The notes: generated from the sequence alone by a model not told the origin. DNA of 64,000 nucleotides from Myxococcota bacterium (GCA_029251165.1 JAQXDW010000141.1:55756-119755); one strand, 5' to 3'; counted from the stretch's first letter, positions 17,546-27,037 are shown. A program made the numbers and translations.

Positions 17546-18559
17546 ATGACTGCGCTTCCGCCCGGACAGACCCGCACCCGACGCTTCCCGGTGGTCGGTG
17601 AGCGTGCCGCAGCGGCCGACCTGAACCTCGATGACTGGCGGCTCGTGATCGATGGACTGATCACCGCACCGGTCACGCTGAGCCTGCCGGAGGTTCTCGC
17701 GCTGCCGCAGCAGACCCGCGAGGTCGACATCCACTGCGTGACCGGGTGGAGCCGACCCGGCACCCGGCTCACCGGCACTCCGCTCGCGCGGCTGCTGGAG
17801 CCACTGGGGGTGAGCAGCGGGGCACAGTTCGTCTCCTTTCAGGCGTACTCCGACCGCAGCCACGACACCTCTCTGCCCCTCTCCGTCGCGCTCGCCGATA
17901 CCTGGCTCGTCCACACCATCGACGACGCCCCCCTCACCCCAGCCCACGGCTTCCCGCTGCGCACGGTCACGCCATCGCGGTACTTCTACAAGTCGCTGAA
18001 GTGGCTGCACCGGATCACCCTGCTGGCCGAGGATCGGCTGGGGTACTGGGAGCGGGAGAGCAGCTACCACAACAACGCCGACCCCTCTCCGGGCGATCAG
18101 CGCTACACCACCGGCGCCCTGAAGCCCGCCCGGATTCGATCGTTCATCGAGGCGTCGGACTACGTCCGCTGGCGCACGTCGAGGCGGCTGATCCTGTCCG
18201 CAGACCTGCGGCTGTGGCGACCGACGACGCAAGACATCGGAGCGGTGTGCCTGAAGGACTGTGATCTGCGCGGGGTGGATCTGACCGGGGCTGACCTGAC
18301 CGGGGCCAACCTGACGCGCTGTGATCTGCGCGGGGCACGGCTGGTGGGGGCGCAGCTGGTGGGGGCAGACCTGGAGGGCGTGGACTTCTCCGGAGCAGAC
18401 CTGACCGACGCTGACCTCTCCGGAGCGCTGCTCTCCGCTGCGCGCTTCTTTGTGGCGGGCGGAGCCGCAGCGGCCGTGACCGGGCTGCGGCTGGTCGGCG
18501 CCCACGGACTGCTGGAAGAGCAGGAGCGGTTCCTGGCCAGCAGTGTCGCGCCACTGTGA
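17546..18559 (+). CDS. Molybdopterin oxidoreductase fused to pentapeptide repeats
   Basis: Starting at the ATG at 17546 the protein has 337 residues. Residues 1 to about 190 form an oxidoreductase molybdopterin-binding (sulfite oxidase/MsrP-like) domain, with the molybdenum ligand Cys64 in DIHCVTGWSRPG, then an RYFYKSLKWLHRI segment typical of the fold. Near residues 234-300 there are about 13 consecutive pentapeptide repeats of the A(D/N)LxG type (LTGAD, LTGAN, LRGAR, LVGAQ, LEGVD, FSGAD), which should form a right-handed quadrilateral beta-helix. There is no Tat or Sec signal, so it looks cytoplasmic, unlike most SUOX-fold enzymes. The fusion is unusual and the substrate unknown. A longer in-frame start at 17459 overlaps the divergent gene and is less likely. 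Confidence 0.82.
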   Translation: MTALPPGQTRTRRFPVVGERAAAADLNLDDWRLVIDGLITAPVTLSLPEVLALPQQTREVDIHCVTGWSRPGTRLTGTPLARLLEPLGVSSGAQFVSFQAYSDRSHDTSLPLSVALADTWLVHTIDDAPLTPAHGFPLRTVTPSRYFYKSLKWLHRITLLAEDRLGYWERESSYHNNADPSPGDQRYTTGALKPARIRSFIEASDYVRWRTSRRLILSADLRLWRPTTQDIGAVCLKDCDLRGVDLTGADLTGANLTRCDLRGARLVGAQLVGADLEGVDFSGADLTDADLSGALLSAARFFVAGGAAAAVTGLRLVGAHGLLEEQERFLASSVAPL

Positions 18560-18688
18560 GCCACCGGAGCGGGCAGGACACCCTGTCAGATGCGGCTCGT
18601 GGAGCCGGCAGCTGCCCGCTCCACAGGGATGCGGTCAGCCATCATCGAAAAAGAGGAACCGCTCAGCCCTCGTGGCGTCAGAGCCTCC

Positions 18689-19468
18689 ATGCTCCTGCTG
18701 ACCCTGCTGTCCTGCGCCGCTGATGCCACGACGCCCCAGGCCCGCACCATGGCCACACCAGCCGCGCCGACGCCCGGCCCGCTGACCATCCTCGATGCCT
18801 TCCCGCCTCCTCCGGGCACCACCCGGGTCGCGCCGCCGGATGCCTGGGGAGCCTGGATCCAGACGATGGCGCTGCGAGACATCTCCGAGCCGCTGCGCGC
18901 CTACGACGGTCGGCGCCTGCACGGCCACGACGCCTGGGTCATCGACCTGCCGATGGTCTCAGGCGATCTCCAGCAGTGCGCCGATGCTCTGCTGCGGGTC
19001 CGGGGAGAGTGGCAGCGGAGCGTCGGCGCGCCGGTCTCGTTCTACGCCACCTCCGGCGATCCGATCTCGTGGGCGCGGTATGCCGGCGGAGAGCGCCCCT
19101 ACGCGGACGGCAACCGAATCCGCTGGCGCGCCGGGGGCGATGGCTCCTGGGAGGGCTACCTCACCCGCGTCTTCGACTGGGCGGGCACCATCTCGCTGAA
19201 GGCCTACGAGACGGAGCCGGTCAGCCGTGGGCCGCAGCCCGGCGACATCCTGGTCCGCGGCGGCTCTCCGGGACACGCGGTCCTGCTGATGGATGTCGCG
19301 GTCGATGGCGACCGCACCTACATCCTGTTCGCCGAGAGCTACATGCCGGCCCAGGACTTCCACATCGAGCGTGGCCCGGTGGACGGCTGGTGGCGGTGGG
19401 ATCCAGACCACGAGATGGATCTGCGCACCTGGGTGTTCTCCGCAGCAGATCTCCGCCGCTGGAAGTGA
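18689..19468 (+). CDS. DUF4846-like lipoprotein
   Basis: The ATG at 18689 gives a 259-residue protein with a short signal MLLLTLLSC (lipobox LLSC). The body matches what I recall of DUF4846: DAWVIDLPM, QQCADALLRVRGEW, FYATSGDPISWARYAGGERP, GGSPGHAVLLMDVA and ESYMPAQDFHIE in this order. The conserved His and Asp in the GHAVLLMD segment suggest an enzyme, but the family is uncharacterised. A longer start at 18590 would hide the signal sequence. A GT39 gene follows after 18 bases, so the two may share a transcript. Confidence 0.78.
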   Translation: MLLLTLLSCAADATTPQARTMATPAAPTPGPLTILDAFPPPPGTTRVAPPDAWGAWIQTMALRDISEPLRAYDGRRLHGHDAWVIDLPMVSGDLQQCADALLRVRGEWQRSVGAPVSFYATSGDPISWARYAGGERPYADGNRIRWRAGGDGSWEGYLTRVFDWAGTISLKAYETEPVSRGPQPGDILVRGGSPGHAVLLMDVAVDGDRTYILFAESYMPAQDFHIERGPVDGWWRWDPDHEMDLRTWVFSAADLRRWK

Positions 19469-19486
19469 TCGGGGATACTCCGTGGT

Positions 19487-20938
19487 GTGCCGATCCTCCT
19501 GCTGGTCATCTTCTGCCTGCTCCTGGGGCTGGACTCCACCCCGCTGTGGGACCAGGACGAGGCCGCCTATGCCGGGTTCGCCCACCAGATGGTGGCGACC
19601 GGTGACTGGCGGATGCCGGCGTTTGCCTGGTCGGAGGTTCACCGAAAGCCGCCGCTGCACTTCTGGCTGATCGCCGCAGCCTCGGAGCTGCTTGGAGAGC
19701 GACTGCTGACGGTTCGGCTGCCAGGAGCGCTCTCCGTGCTCGGCTGCGGTGCACTGATCGCGCGGTGGGGGGCGGGGGTGTTCGGGGCGACGGTGTCCCG
19801 ACGGGCCGGGCTGATGCTGCTGACCTCGCTGGCGATGGTGGTCGGCAAGATCGGCCTGACCGACGGTCCGCTGCTGCTCGCCCAGACCGCCGCTGCCCTC
19901 GCGCTGCTCAACCACCTCAAGACCCCGCAGCTGCGGTGGTGCCTGGCGCTGTGGGGGGCATCGGCAGCGGCGCTGCTCATCAAGGGGCCGCCGGTCCTGA
20001 TCCTGATCGGGGGCATGGGCGGGCTGCTGCTCCTCCTCCATCCCGACCGCAAGCGCCTGCTGCTGCCCCTGCTCGGCATGCCCCTCGCCGCGATCCCGCT
20101 GGTGGCGTGGGGGTGGTGGGCCTGGGGAGCGGACGGCGGCGAGAGCATCCGCTGGATGCTGGACTTCTACATCCTCGACCGGGCCAGCGGCGGCACCGCG
20201 CTGGGGCAGACCGGGCCGCCGGGCTTCTACCTGCTGACGATGCTGCTGCTGCTGTTCCCGTGGGGCTGGCGGCTGCCCGGGGCGCTGCTCGGGATGGCGA
20301 GCGCGCGCGGTCCCGAGGCGATGATCCTGGCGTCGTGGATGGCGGCGGGGTGGTGGTTCTATGAGCTGATCCCAAGCAAGCTGCCCGCATACGCCCTGGG
20401 TGCATACCCAGCGATTGTCCTCGCGATGGCGCAGTTCGAGGGACCGAGGTGGGCGAATCGGCTCGGGGGCGGACTGACGGCACTGATCGGGGCCGGTCTG
20501 TCGGCGGGGCTGATCGGGCTGGCGGTGACGGCAGGAGCGGCGACCATCGCGGTGCCGGGGATCGTGCTCGCGGTGCTCGGCGTGGTGGCCTGGCGGCGTC
20601 CACCCATCCGTGCAGTCCTCGCCCCGATCACCCTCGCCCTCATCTGGCTGGCCGCCCTGCCGGCCCTGCGTCCCGAGCTGTTCCTCACCGCAGACGTCGC
20701 AGCGGTCGCCATCGAGACGGGCCACCCGGTGGTCATCGCCGAGAATTACCGGCTGCCGAGCCTGCCGTACTACCTCTCGGCCGCCGGCGTAGACTGGCGC
20801 ATGGAGGACGGGGTGCCGCCGGAGGGCGAGACGCTCATCACCACCGACCTCACGGAACCGCCGGTCGATGCCGTCGCGCTCGACGGTCTCATCCCGGACA
20901 AGGGCCGACCGGTGCGGTTCTGGGTGGTTCCCCCGTGA
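19487..20938 (+). CDS. GT39-type membrane glycosyltransferase (ArnT/PMT-like)
   Basis: The 483-residue polytopic protein starts at GTG. It carries the GT39/ArnT signature near the N-terminus: WDQDEAAYAGFAHQM with the catalytic acidic pair in the first periplasmic loop, then HRKPPLHFWL in the second conserved stretch. Around ten hydrophobic helices and a small soluble C-terminal domain follow. Such enzymes use polyprenyl-phosphate sugars to modify lipid A, proteins or other envelope molecules. The acceptor cannot be read from sequence. The next gene overlaps its stop by four bases (GTGA). Confidence 0.85.
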   Translation: MPILLLVIFCLLLGLDSTPLWDQDEAAYAGFAHQMVATGDWRMPAFAWSEVHRKPPLHFWLIAAASELLGERLLTVRLPGALSVLGCGALIARWGAGVFGATVSRRAGLMLLTSLAMVVGKIGLTDGPLLLAQTAAALALLNHLKTPQLRWCLALWGASAAALLIKGPPVLILIGGMGGLLLLLHPDRKRLLLPLLGMPLAAIPLVAWGWWAWGADGGESIRWMLDFYILDRASGGTALGQTGPPGFYLLTMLLLLFPWGWRLPGALLGMASARGPEAMILASWMAAGWWFYELIPSKLPAYALGAYPAIVLAMAQFEGPRWANRLGGGLTALIGAGLSAGLIGLAVTAGAATIAVPGIVLAVLGVVAWRRPPIRAVLAPITLALIWLAALPALRPELFLTADVAAVAIETGHPVVIAENYRLPSLPYYLSAAGVDWRMEDGVPPEGETLITTDLTEPPVDAVALDGLIPDKGRPVRFWVVPP

Positions 20939-21840
20939 GGCGGCGGCTGCTGATCGCTGCGCTGGTTGTGGCAGGGTTCATCGGGCTGAGAGGAGGACCG
21001 CGGCTGCTCTCCCTGGTCACTCCCGGTGCCCTCCCGGCTGCCAGCTCTCTCCAGGCTGCGGCCACTCCCGGCCCCGCACTCACCGTCGCGACCCTCAATG
21101 TCCTGTGCTCGTTCTGCACAAAGACCGGCTACGAGTCCTGGCCCCAGCGGCTCCCTGAGCTCTCCGCCGCCCTGACCGCCCACCAGCCCGACCTCGTCGC
21201 GCTCCAGGAGGTCGCCCGGCGCAGCGAACTGGAGGCGCTTGCTGGCGCGGCGTTCACGGCGCTTGCCCATCCGCTGTGGCCGGACAGCGCGATCCTGTAC
21301 CGCACCGAGCGGTTTGGGCTGCGAGACTCCGGACAGGTCTGGCTCTCTCCCACCCCGACTCTGCCGCTGTCTCGGGGGTGGGCGATCGGGATGCCACGGC
21401 TGGTGCAGTGGGCGATCCTGCGGGACCGGCAGACCGGCGGTGACCTCCTGTTCGCCAGCGCTCACCTCGACGGCGACCGTGAGAACAAGGACGCCTCCGC
21501 CCGCCTCATCGCAGCAATCTTTCCGCCGCTGTCCGAGCACCTGCCGGTCATCTTCGCCGGAGACCTCAACACCGCAGCCTCCGACGCACGGCTCGACGTC
21601 CTCCGCAGCGGACTGAGCGATGCCGAAGAGCGGGCGGCTGGGATCACACACCTCGGCGTGATCGAGGGGATCGATCACACCCGCCGGGAGCTGCGCCCGG
21701 AGCTGCGCATCGACCACATCCTGCTCAGCGCGCACTGGACGGTGCGCGCCTTTGTCCACCATGCTCCGATCTACGGCGAGTCCCCCCGCCGGCCCAGCGA
21801 CCACCCGCTGATCGTCGCAGAGATCGCCGTCAGGCCGTGA
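20935..21840 (+). CDS. Endonuclease/exonuclease/phosphatase family protein
   Basis: Translation starts at GTG within GTGA at the end of the GT39 gene, giving 301 residues. After a hydrophobic N-terminal helix (LLIAALVVAGFIGL), probably a membrane anchor or signal, come the EEP-fold motifs in order: LTVATLNVL, LVALQEV with the metal-binding Glu, FASAHLDGD, FAGDLNTA, IDHILLS and SDHPLIVAEI. The family includes DNases, sphingomyelinase-like and inositol-phosphate phosphatases. The membrane-directed N-terminus argues for an exported phosphodiesterase rather than DNA repair. Coupled translation with GT39 suggests a shared role at the envelope. Confidence 0.87.
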   Translation: MRRRLLIAALVVAGFIGLRGGPRLLSLVTPGALPAASSLQAAATPGPALTVATLNVLCSFCTKTGYESWPQRLPELSAALTAHQPDLVALQEVARRSELEALAGAAFTALAHPLWPDSAILYRTERFGLRDSGQVWLSPTPTLPLSRGWAIGMPRLVQWAILRDRQTGGDLLFASAHLDGDRENKDASARLIAAIFPPLSEHLPVIFAGDLNTAASDARLDVLRSGLSDAEERAAGITHLGVIEGIDHTRRELRPELRIDHILLSAHWTVRAFVHHAPIYGESPRRPSDHPLIVAEIAVRP

Positions 21841-21887
21841 CGGCACCCGAGCACTGAGAGCCGAGAGGTCAGGGACCAGAACCGCGT

Positions 21888-22781
21888 TCAGGACAGCAGC
21901 GCAGCGACAGCGGCGGCCAGCCGAGGGGCGGCGTGGGAAGCGAACCGGAAGAACAGCTCCGGCTCGACCAGCTCCAGCTCCATGATCGCTGGCACCCCAT
22001 CGGGCATGCGCACAAGATCGACCCGGGCATAGACCGGGCGAGGGCTGCACGCTGCTATGGCGGCCTCCGCCACCGCGATCTCATCGGGGGCCGGGGTGTG
22101 GGCAAGCACCCGGCCGCCGTGGTCATCTTGGACCCGGAATTCTCCGGCAGCGGCGACCTTGCGCACCGCGTGGGTGACCGCACCGTCGATGACGATCAGC
22201 GAGACCTCGCCGTCGATGAGGATGCTCGGCAGGAACGGCTGGAGCAGCACGTCCTCGGCGTCGATCAGGGCGCGGGTGCGGGCCGCATCGGCAGCGGACA
22301 CCGGCACCGGAACCCGGAAGGTGTCCCGACCACCGCCAGAGATCGCCGGCTTGACCACAGCCTCTGACCAGCCCTCTGCGGCGAGGCGGTCAGCGAGGGA
22401 GGTCGGATCGGCGCGGGGGACGAACCGGGTCGGCACAACGCTCACGCCCAGCTCTGCCAGCGCGATGAGGTAGCGCTTGTCGAGGTTCCAGGTGATCAGC
22501 GCGTCGGGATTGATCAGCCGGGTCAGCGGCCGGACGGTGTCGAGCCATGCCGAGAATTCCGGCCAGCGCTCGAAGTAGTCCCAGGTCGTCCGGAACAGCA
22601 CCGAGCGGGTCTGCCCCCAGTCCATGTCTGGATCGTCCCAGGCCAGCCGGGTGACCCGCAGTCCCTGGTCCGCCAGGGCCGAGACCACCGCGCCGTCTTC
22701 ATCGAGCACGTTCTGGGTGTAGGGGTTGATGTCGGCCGGAGCGACATAGCGACGGTCAGTGAGCACTACGCAGTCGTACAT
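21888..22781 (-). CDS. ATP-grasp ligase-like protein
   Basis: The 297-residue protein has an ATP-grasp layout: an N-terminal Rossmann-like part (YDCVVLTDRRYVAP), a central ATP-binding part with VVKPAISGGGRDTFRV (lysine and glycine-rich loop) and EDVLLQPFLPSI, and a C-terminal metal site in ARVDLVRMPDG followed by MELELVEPELFFR. This belongs to the RimK/glutathione-synthetase-like superfamily that joins a carboxylate to an amine. The substrate is unknown. It is 75 bases upstream of speD on the same strand only in layout; its start lies after the speD stop, so speD is read first. Confidence 0.8.
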   Translation of the reverse strand: MYDCVVLTDRRYVAPADINPYTQNVLDEDGAVVSALADQGLRVTRLAWDDPDMDWGQTRSVLFRTTWDYFERWPEFSAWLDTVRPLTRLINPDALITWNLDKRYLIALAELGVSVVPTRFVPRADPTSLADRLAAEGWSEAVVKPAISGGGRDTFRVPVPVSAADAARTRALIDAEDVLLQPFLPSILIDGEVSLIVIDGAVTHAVRKVAAAGEFRVQDDHGGRVLAHTPAPDEIAVAEAAIAACSPRPVYARVDLVRMPDGVPAIMELELVEPELFFRFASHAAPRLAAAVAALLS

Positions 22782-22855
22782 GGCGAGGGATCTATCCCTC
22801 TCGAAGACCAGGCGGTGTACCTGTTTGCCGCCGCTTTCCCCGCCGGGGCATCAAG

Positions 22856-23236
22856 TCAGGAGCCCGCAGCATCGCTCACGCGCCGGCTCACCACCGGCTT
22901 CTCTCCCCGTGCCACCTCCACAGCCTCCCCAGACGCTGCACCGAGGGCTGCCTTGAGGCTGGCGTAGGCCTGCCACGGATCGACAGAGGCGCCACAGGTG
23001 AACACATCCACCGCCGCATAGCCGCGCTCGGGCCAGGTGTGGATGGTGAGGTGGCTCTCGGCAATGAGGACGACGCCGGAGACGCCGAGGGGGGAGAAAC
23101 GATGGAAGTTGGTGGCGATGACCGTGGCCCCCGCAGCAACGGCAGCATCGGTCATCGCGTGCTGGATGGCGTCGGCATCGTTGAGGTGGTCGGCGGGGCA
23201 GCCGTGCAGCTCGATGAGGATGTGGCGGGCATTCAC
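22856..23236 (-). CDS. speD: S-adenosylmethionine decarboxylase proenzyme
   Basis: The 126-residue protein starts at GTG (23236). SpeD makes decarboxylated S-adenosylmethionine, the aminopropyl donor for spermidine. The self-cleavage site is clear: ESHLTIHTWPE, with cleavage expected between Glu60 and Ser61, the latter becoming the pyruvoyl group. The catalytic Cys81 lies in VDVFTCG. The length fits the short bacterial class. An upstream in-frame ATG at 23380 would add 48 unconserved residues overlapping the ABC transporter end, so the GTG is chosen. No spermidine synthase is in the window. Confidence 0.93.
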   Translation of the reverse strand: MNARHILIELHGCPADHLNDADAIQHAMTDAAVAAGATVIATNFHRFSPLGVSGVVLIAESHLTIHTWPERGYAAVDVFTCGASVDPWQAYASLKAALGAASGEAVEVARGEKPVVSRRVSDAAGS

Positions 23237-23321
23237 AGCGGGCAGTGTAGCGCGGGGAGCCTCCTCAGACCGCAGGAACCGGGACACCCGACGCGTCGGG
23301 TGTCTGCGAGCACGCGCAGCG

Positions 23322-25142
23322 CTACTGATACCCGGCTGCCTGGAGGCTGAACAGCCGCGCGTACCGGCCCTCCGCTGCAAGCAGCGCGTCGTGATCCCCG
23401 CTCTCTACGATGCGACCGTCCTCCAGCACCACGATGTGATCGGCCATGCGCACCGTCGAGAAGCGGTGGCTGATCAAGATCGCCATCTGCTCGCTCGTCA
23501 GGCTGCGGACCCGCTCGAAGATCTCCGCCTCGGCCTCCGCATCCATCGCGCTGGTGGGCTCGTCGAGGACCATGACCCGAGCATCCTGACGCATGAACGC
23601 CCGGGACAGCGCGACCTTCTGCCACTGCCCGCCGGACAGCTCGCGGCCGTCCTTGAACCAGCGCCCGAGCCGGGTGCTGTAGCCATCGGGCATCTTCTCG
23701 ATAAACGGCGCGGACATGCCCTTGGTCGCGGCATCGCTCCACATCTCGGTGTCCTGGAGGTGCCGGGCGTCTCCGACGCCGATGTTCTCGCCGACGGTGA
23801 ACTGGTAGCGCACGAAGTCCTGGAAGATGACCCCGATGCGCTGCCGCAGCGCCGCCTCATCCCAGCCAGACAGGGCCAGGCCGTCGAGGAGAATGAGACC
23901 GGTGTCAGGAGTGTACAGGCGGGTGAGCAGCTTGATGAGGGTGGTCTTTCCGCTGCCGTTGTGGCCGACGAGGGCGAGCTTGTCGCCGGGTCGGATGTGG
24001 AGATCGATGTCGGTCAGCGCCGCCTCGGTGGCGCCGGGGTAGGTGAACGAGACGCCCTGAAACCGGATGCCGTCTGCGGGTGTCGGACCGACGCTGGCGC
24101 CGCCGAGTGTGGCGTCGGTGGGCAGCTCCAGGAATTCGTAGAGGTTGGAGAGGTAGAGGTTGTCCTCATACATCCCGCCCACCCCGGTCAGCATCGCCGC
24201 AAACGCCGACTGGCCCTGCTTGAAGACGAGCAGGTACATCGTCATCTCGCCCAGGGAGATGCGACCGGAGATCGTGGCGTAGGCGATCCAGGCGTAGGTG
24301 CCGTACAGCGCACCCCGCGACAGGATGCCGAGGACAAACCCCCAGGCACCGCGGCGAATGGTCAGGCTGCGATCCTCGCCGTACAGGTCGTCGAAGATCT
24401 GCCGGTAGCGGCGAACCAGCTCCGGGCCAATGGACAGGAGCATGACCTCCTTGGCGTAGTCCTCCCGAGCAATGACCGTCTCCAGGTACGCCTGCTCGCG
24501 GTAGGCCGGTGACTTCCAGCGAAACAGCCGAAAGCCCTGCCCGGCGAACCGCGTCTCGGCGATGAACGGCGGGACAGCCGCGATCGCGAGGATGAGCACG
24601 GAGAGCCAGGAGAAGCCGATGAGGATGGCGCCATAGGTGGCCATCGCGATCGCGTTCTGGATGAGACCGAAGGCCCGACGGACCAGGGAGAGCGGCCGAG
24701 AGGACGCCTCCCGACGCGCACGGGTCATCTGGTCATAGACCTCCGAGTCCTCGAAGTGCGGCAGCCGCAGGGTCAGCGCCTTCTCCAAGATCAACACGTT
24801 GACCTTGTGGCCAAGCTGCAGCCGCAGCAGCGACTCGCAGACCTGGATGCCCCGCTGGATGCCGGCCATGGAGATCACCAGGGCCCCCTCTGCTGCCACC
24901 CACATCATCGCCGTGCTGCGGTCGGCCAGGGCACCGGTCTCGCTGGCGAGCAGGACACCGTCGATGATCTGCTTGCCGACCACCGCCATCGCCGCAGGAA
25001 GGAGGCCGGCGATGAGGGTGAGCGAGGCAAACGCGATGGTCAGCGGCTTGCTCGTGCTCCAGACCAGCTCGACCGCCTGGCGGGTGTAGCGAAAGACGCC
25101 AAGGCTGCGAGACAGCCAGGACTCATCCCGAGTTTTCTCCAT
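23322..25142 (-). CDS. ABC exporter, fused membrane and ATPase domains
   Basis: The 606-residue protein is a half-size type IV (type 1 exporter) ABC transporter. About six transmembrane helices lie in residues 30-320. The ATPase domain shows Walker A GHNGSGKTT near 391, signature LSGGQ near 501, Walker B VMVLDEPTSAMD near 521 and the H-loop ISHRFSTV near 554. Substrates of this class include lipids, peptides and drugs; a homodimer is expected. It is divergently oriented from the PUFA cluster, across a shared 305-base regulatory region. A lipid-related substrate is possible but is inferred only from the neighbour. Confidence 0.92.
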   Translation of the reverse strand: MEKTRDESWLSRSLGVFRYTRQAVELVWSTSKPLTIAFASLTLIAGLLPAAMAVVGKQIIDGVLLASETGALADRSTAMMWVAAEGALVISMAGIQRGIQVCESLLRLQLGHKVNVLILEKALTLRLPHFEDSEVYDQMTRARREASSRPLSLVRRAFGLIQNAIAMATYGAILIGFSWLSVLILAIAAVPPFIAETRFAGQGFRLFRWKSPAYREQAYLETVIAREDYAKEVMLLSIGPELVRRYRQIFDDLYGEDRSLTIRRGAWGFVLGILSRGALYGTYAWIAYATISGRISLGEMTMYLLVFKQGQSAFAAMLTGVGGMYEDNLYLSNLYEFLELPTDATLGGASVGPTPADGIRFQGVSFTYPGATEAALTDIDLHIRPGDKLALVGHNGSGKTTLIKLLTRLYTPDTGLILLDGLALSGWDEAALRQRIGVIFQDFVRYQFTVGENIGVGDARHLQDTEMWSDAATKGMSAPFIEKMPDGYSTRLGRWFKDGRELSGGQWQKVALSRAFMRQDARVMVLDEPTSAMDAEAEAEIFERVRSLTSEQMAILISHRFSTVRMADHIVVLEDGRIVESGDHDALLAAEGRYARLFSLQAAGYQ

Positions 25143-25447
25143 TCATTCTCCCCGACCGCACGGATGATGCTGCTGGTTCATCAGAGCATCCACACGAGTC
25201 GTCGGGGACATGTGTACACGAGGGGCAATGCGACAAGAGAAAATACCGGCCACGCGGCCAGCAAGCAATAGAACACGTTCTGCCAGCATGACCAATCGTT
25301 GCCTCCGAAACCCACAGCCATACCGCTGTTCGACCGGGATTCAGCGTACTGACTGAATGGTCAATGTCCACTGTGACCAAGTAGTGACAATCGCCTCGCC
25401 GATGACCCCGATAAGTCCGGCTCCATCTCACAGTGAGAGGAGGAGAC
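25143..25447. other. Divergent promoter region between ABC exporter and pfa1
   Basis: This gene-free, relatively AT-rich stretch must hold both promoters. It contains TGACTGAATGGTCA at 25350-25363, with four-base palindromic ends, and two GTGAC direct repeats shortly after (within 25372-25389). Either could be a regulator site. A GATAAG at 25410-25415 is a possible -10 element for pfa1. None of these is secure. Confidence 0.35.
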
Positions 25448-27037
25448 TTGCGTCCCATCGGAGCCTGGCACGCTGGCGCAGAAGCCCCGGCATTCAGTCA
25501 GCAGGAGCTGCTTTCAGCCACCCACCGCGTTCGTGAGCCGGTGTGCATCATCCAGGATCCCCGCTCGGGTCGGATGGGTGTCGCGCTGGGCGGTCAGACC
25601 GCTGTCGACGGAGGCTGGCCGCTGGTCGCCTCAATGCCGGCGCTGTATCCAGAGTGGCTGGGTGATCGCTCGTTCACTGAGCTGCACGGTGTCCGGTTTC
25701 CCTATGTCTCCGGCGCGATGGCAAACGGCATCGCCACCACCCGGCTCGTCATCGCGATGGCGAACGCCGGCTTCCTCGGCTTCTTCGGCGCTGCGGGACT
25801 CTCTCCGGGGCGGGTGTCTGCCGCGATCGATGAGCTGTCCGCAGCGCTGCCGGACAAGGCATGGGGCAGCAACCTCATCCACTCCCCCAACGAGCCGGCG
25901 CTCGAGGCTGAGATCGCAGACCTCTACATCCGACGGGATGTGCGCCGGGTCTCGGCGGCCGCCTACATGAGCCTGACGCCCTCCGTCGTCCGCTACGCCT
26001 ACACCGGGCTGACGCAGGATGCCGCAGGGAACATCCACCGCAAGAACTACCTGTTCGCCAAGATCTCCCGCCCGGAGGTCGCCCGACGGTTCATGGAGCC
26101 CGCTCCGGCAGACATGGTCGCAGCGCTCGTGAGCGAGGGGCTGCTGACAGCAGCGGAGGGCCGGCTGGCCGCCAACCTCCCGGTCGCGGAGGACTACACC
26201 GTCGAGTCCGACTCCGGCGGACACACCGACAACCAGGCGCTCACCGCGCTCTTCCCGACCATCCTCTCGCTGCGAGACCGCGTCAGCGCCGCGCGCGGCT
26301 ACACCCGCCCGATCCGAATCGGAGCGGCGGGCGGTCTGGGCACACCCGGTGCGGTCGCGGCGGCCTTCTCGATGGGCGCAGCCTTCGTGGTGACCGGCTC
26401 GGTCAACCAGGCCTGCATCGAGTCGGGACTGCACGAGTCGGGCCGCAAGATGCTCTCCACTGCCGGTCTCGCGGACGTGGTCATGGCACCGGCTGCGGAC
26501 ATGTTCGAGCTCGGCGTCGAGGTCCAGGTGCTCCAGCGGGGCACGATGTTTGGCGTGCGGGCCAAGAAGCTCTACGAGATCTACCGGGCCCACGACAGCC
26601 TGGCGTCCATCCCGGCCGCAGAGGCCGCCACCCTGGAGCGACAGTTCTTCCGCTCCAGCCTCGCAGACGCCTGGGCATCCACCCGCGCCTTCTGGGCCGA
26701 GCGCGACCCCCGCGAGGTCGCCCGCGCCGATGCTGATCCCAAGCATCAGATGGCGCTGACATTCCGTGCCTACCTCGGTCAGTCCAGCAAGTGGGCCATC
26801 GCAGGCCTGGCCGACCGACGAATCGACTACCAGATCTGGTGTGGCCCTGCGATGGGTGCGTTCAACGACTGGGCAGCCGGGACCTTCCTGGCCGCCTCCG
26901 AGAACCGAACCGTCGTCCAGGTCGCCCGCAACCTCATGGAAGGTGCCGCCGTGGTCACCCGCGCACAGCAGCTGCGCAGCTTTGGTGTCCCCGTGCCCGC
27001 CGCCGCCTTTGACTTCAGGCCCCGTCCCCTCGCCTGA
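25448..27037 (+). CDS. pfa1: PUFA synthase enoyl reductase subunit (PfaD type)
   Basis: The 529-residue protein is a PfaD-like FMN-dependent enoyl reductase of the 2-nitropropane dioxygenase/FabK superfamily, which reduces the trans-2-enoyl intermediates made by PUFA synthases. Recognisable blocks are RFPYVSGAMANGIATTRLV, AGFLGFFGAAGL, TVESDSGGHTDNQ, RIGAAGGLGTPGAVAAAF and VVTGSVNQACIESG. The best start is TTG at 25448, six bases after a very strong AGGAGGAG site; the upstream in-frame GTG at 25433 lies in or before that site. It leads the cluster, 24 bases from pfa2, matching the myxobacterial order with the enoyl reductase first. Confidence 0.93.
   Translation: MRPIGAWHAGAEAPAFSQQELLSATHRVREPVCIIQDPRSGRMGVALGGQTAVDGGWPLVASMPALYPEWLGDRSFTELHGVRFPYVSGAMANGIATTRLVIAMANAGFLGFFGAAGLSPGRVSAAIDELSAALPDKAWGSNLIHSPNEPALEAEIADLYIRRDVRRVSAAAYMSLTPSVVRYAYTGLTQDAAGNIHRKNYLFAKISRPEVARRFMEPAPADMVAALVSEGLLTAAEGRLAANLPVAEDYTVESDSGGHTDNQALTALFPTILSLRDRVSAARGYTRPIRIGAAGGLGTPGAVAAAFSMGAAFVVTGSVNQACIESGLHESGRKMLSTAGLADVVMAPAADMFELGVEVQVLQRGTMFGVRAKKLYEIYRAHDSLASIPAAEAATLERQFFRSSLADAWASTRAFWAERDPREVARADADPKHQMALTFRAYLGQSSKWAIAGLADRRIDYQIWCGPAMGAFNDWAAGTFLAASENRTVVQVARNLMEGAAVVTRAQQLRSFGVPVPAAAFDFRPRPLA

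Noticed and set aside
18959..20725. A 588-codon minus-strand frame across the DUF4846-like and GT39 genes.
   Set aside because: Gln/Arg/His-rich low-complexity shadow; the plus-strand genes show signal peptides and family motifs.
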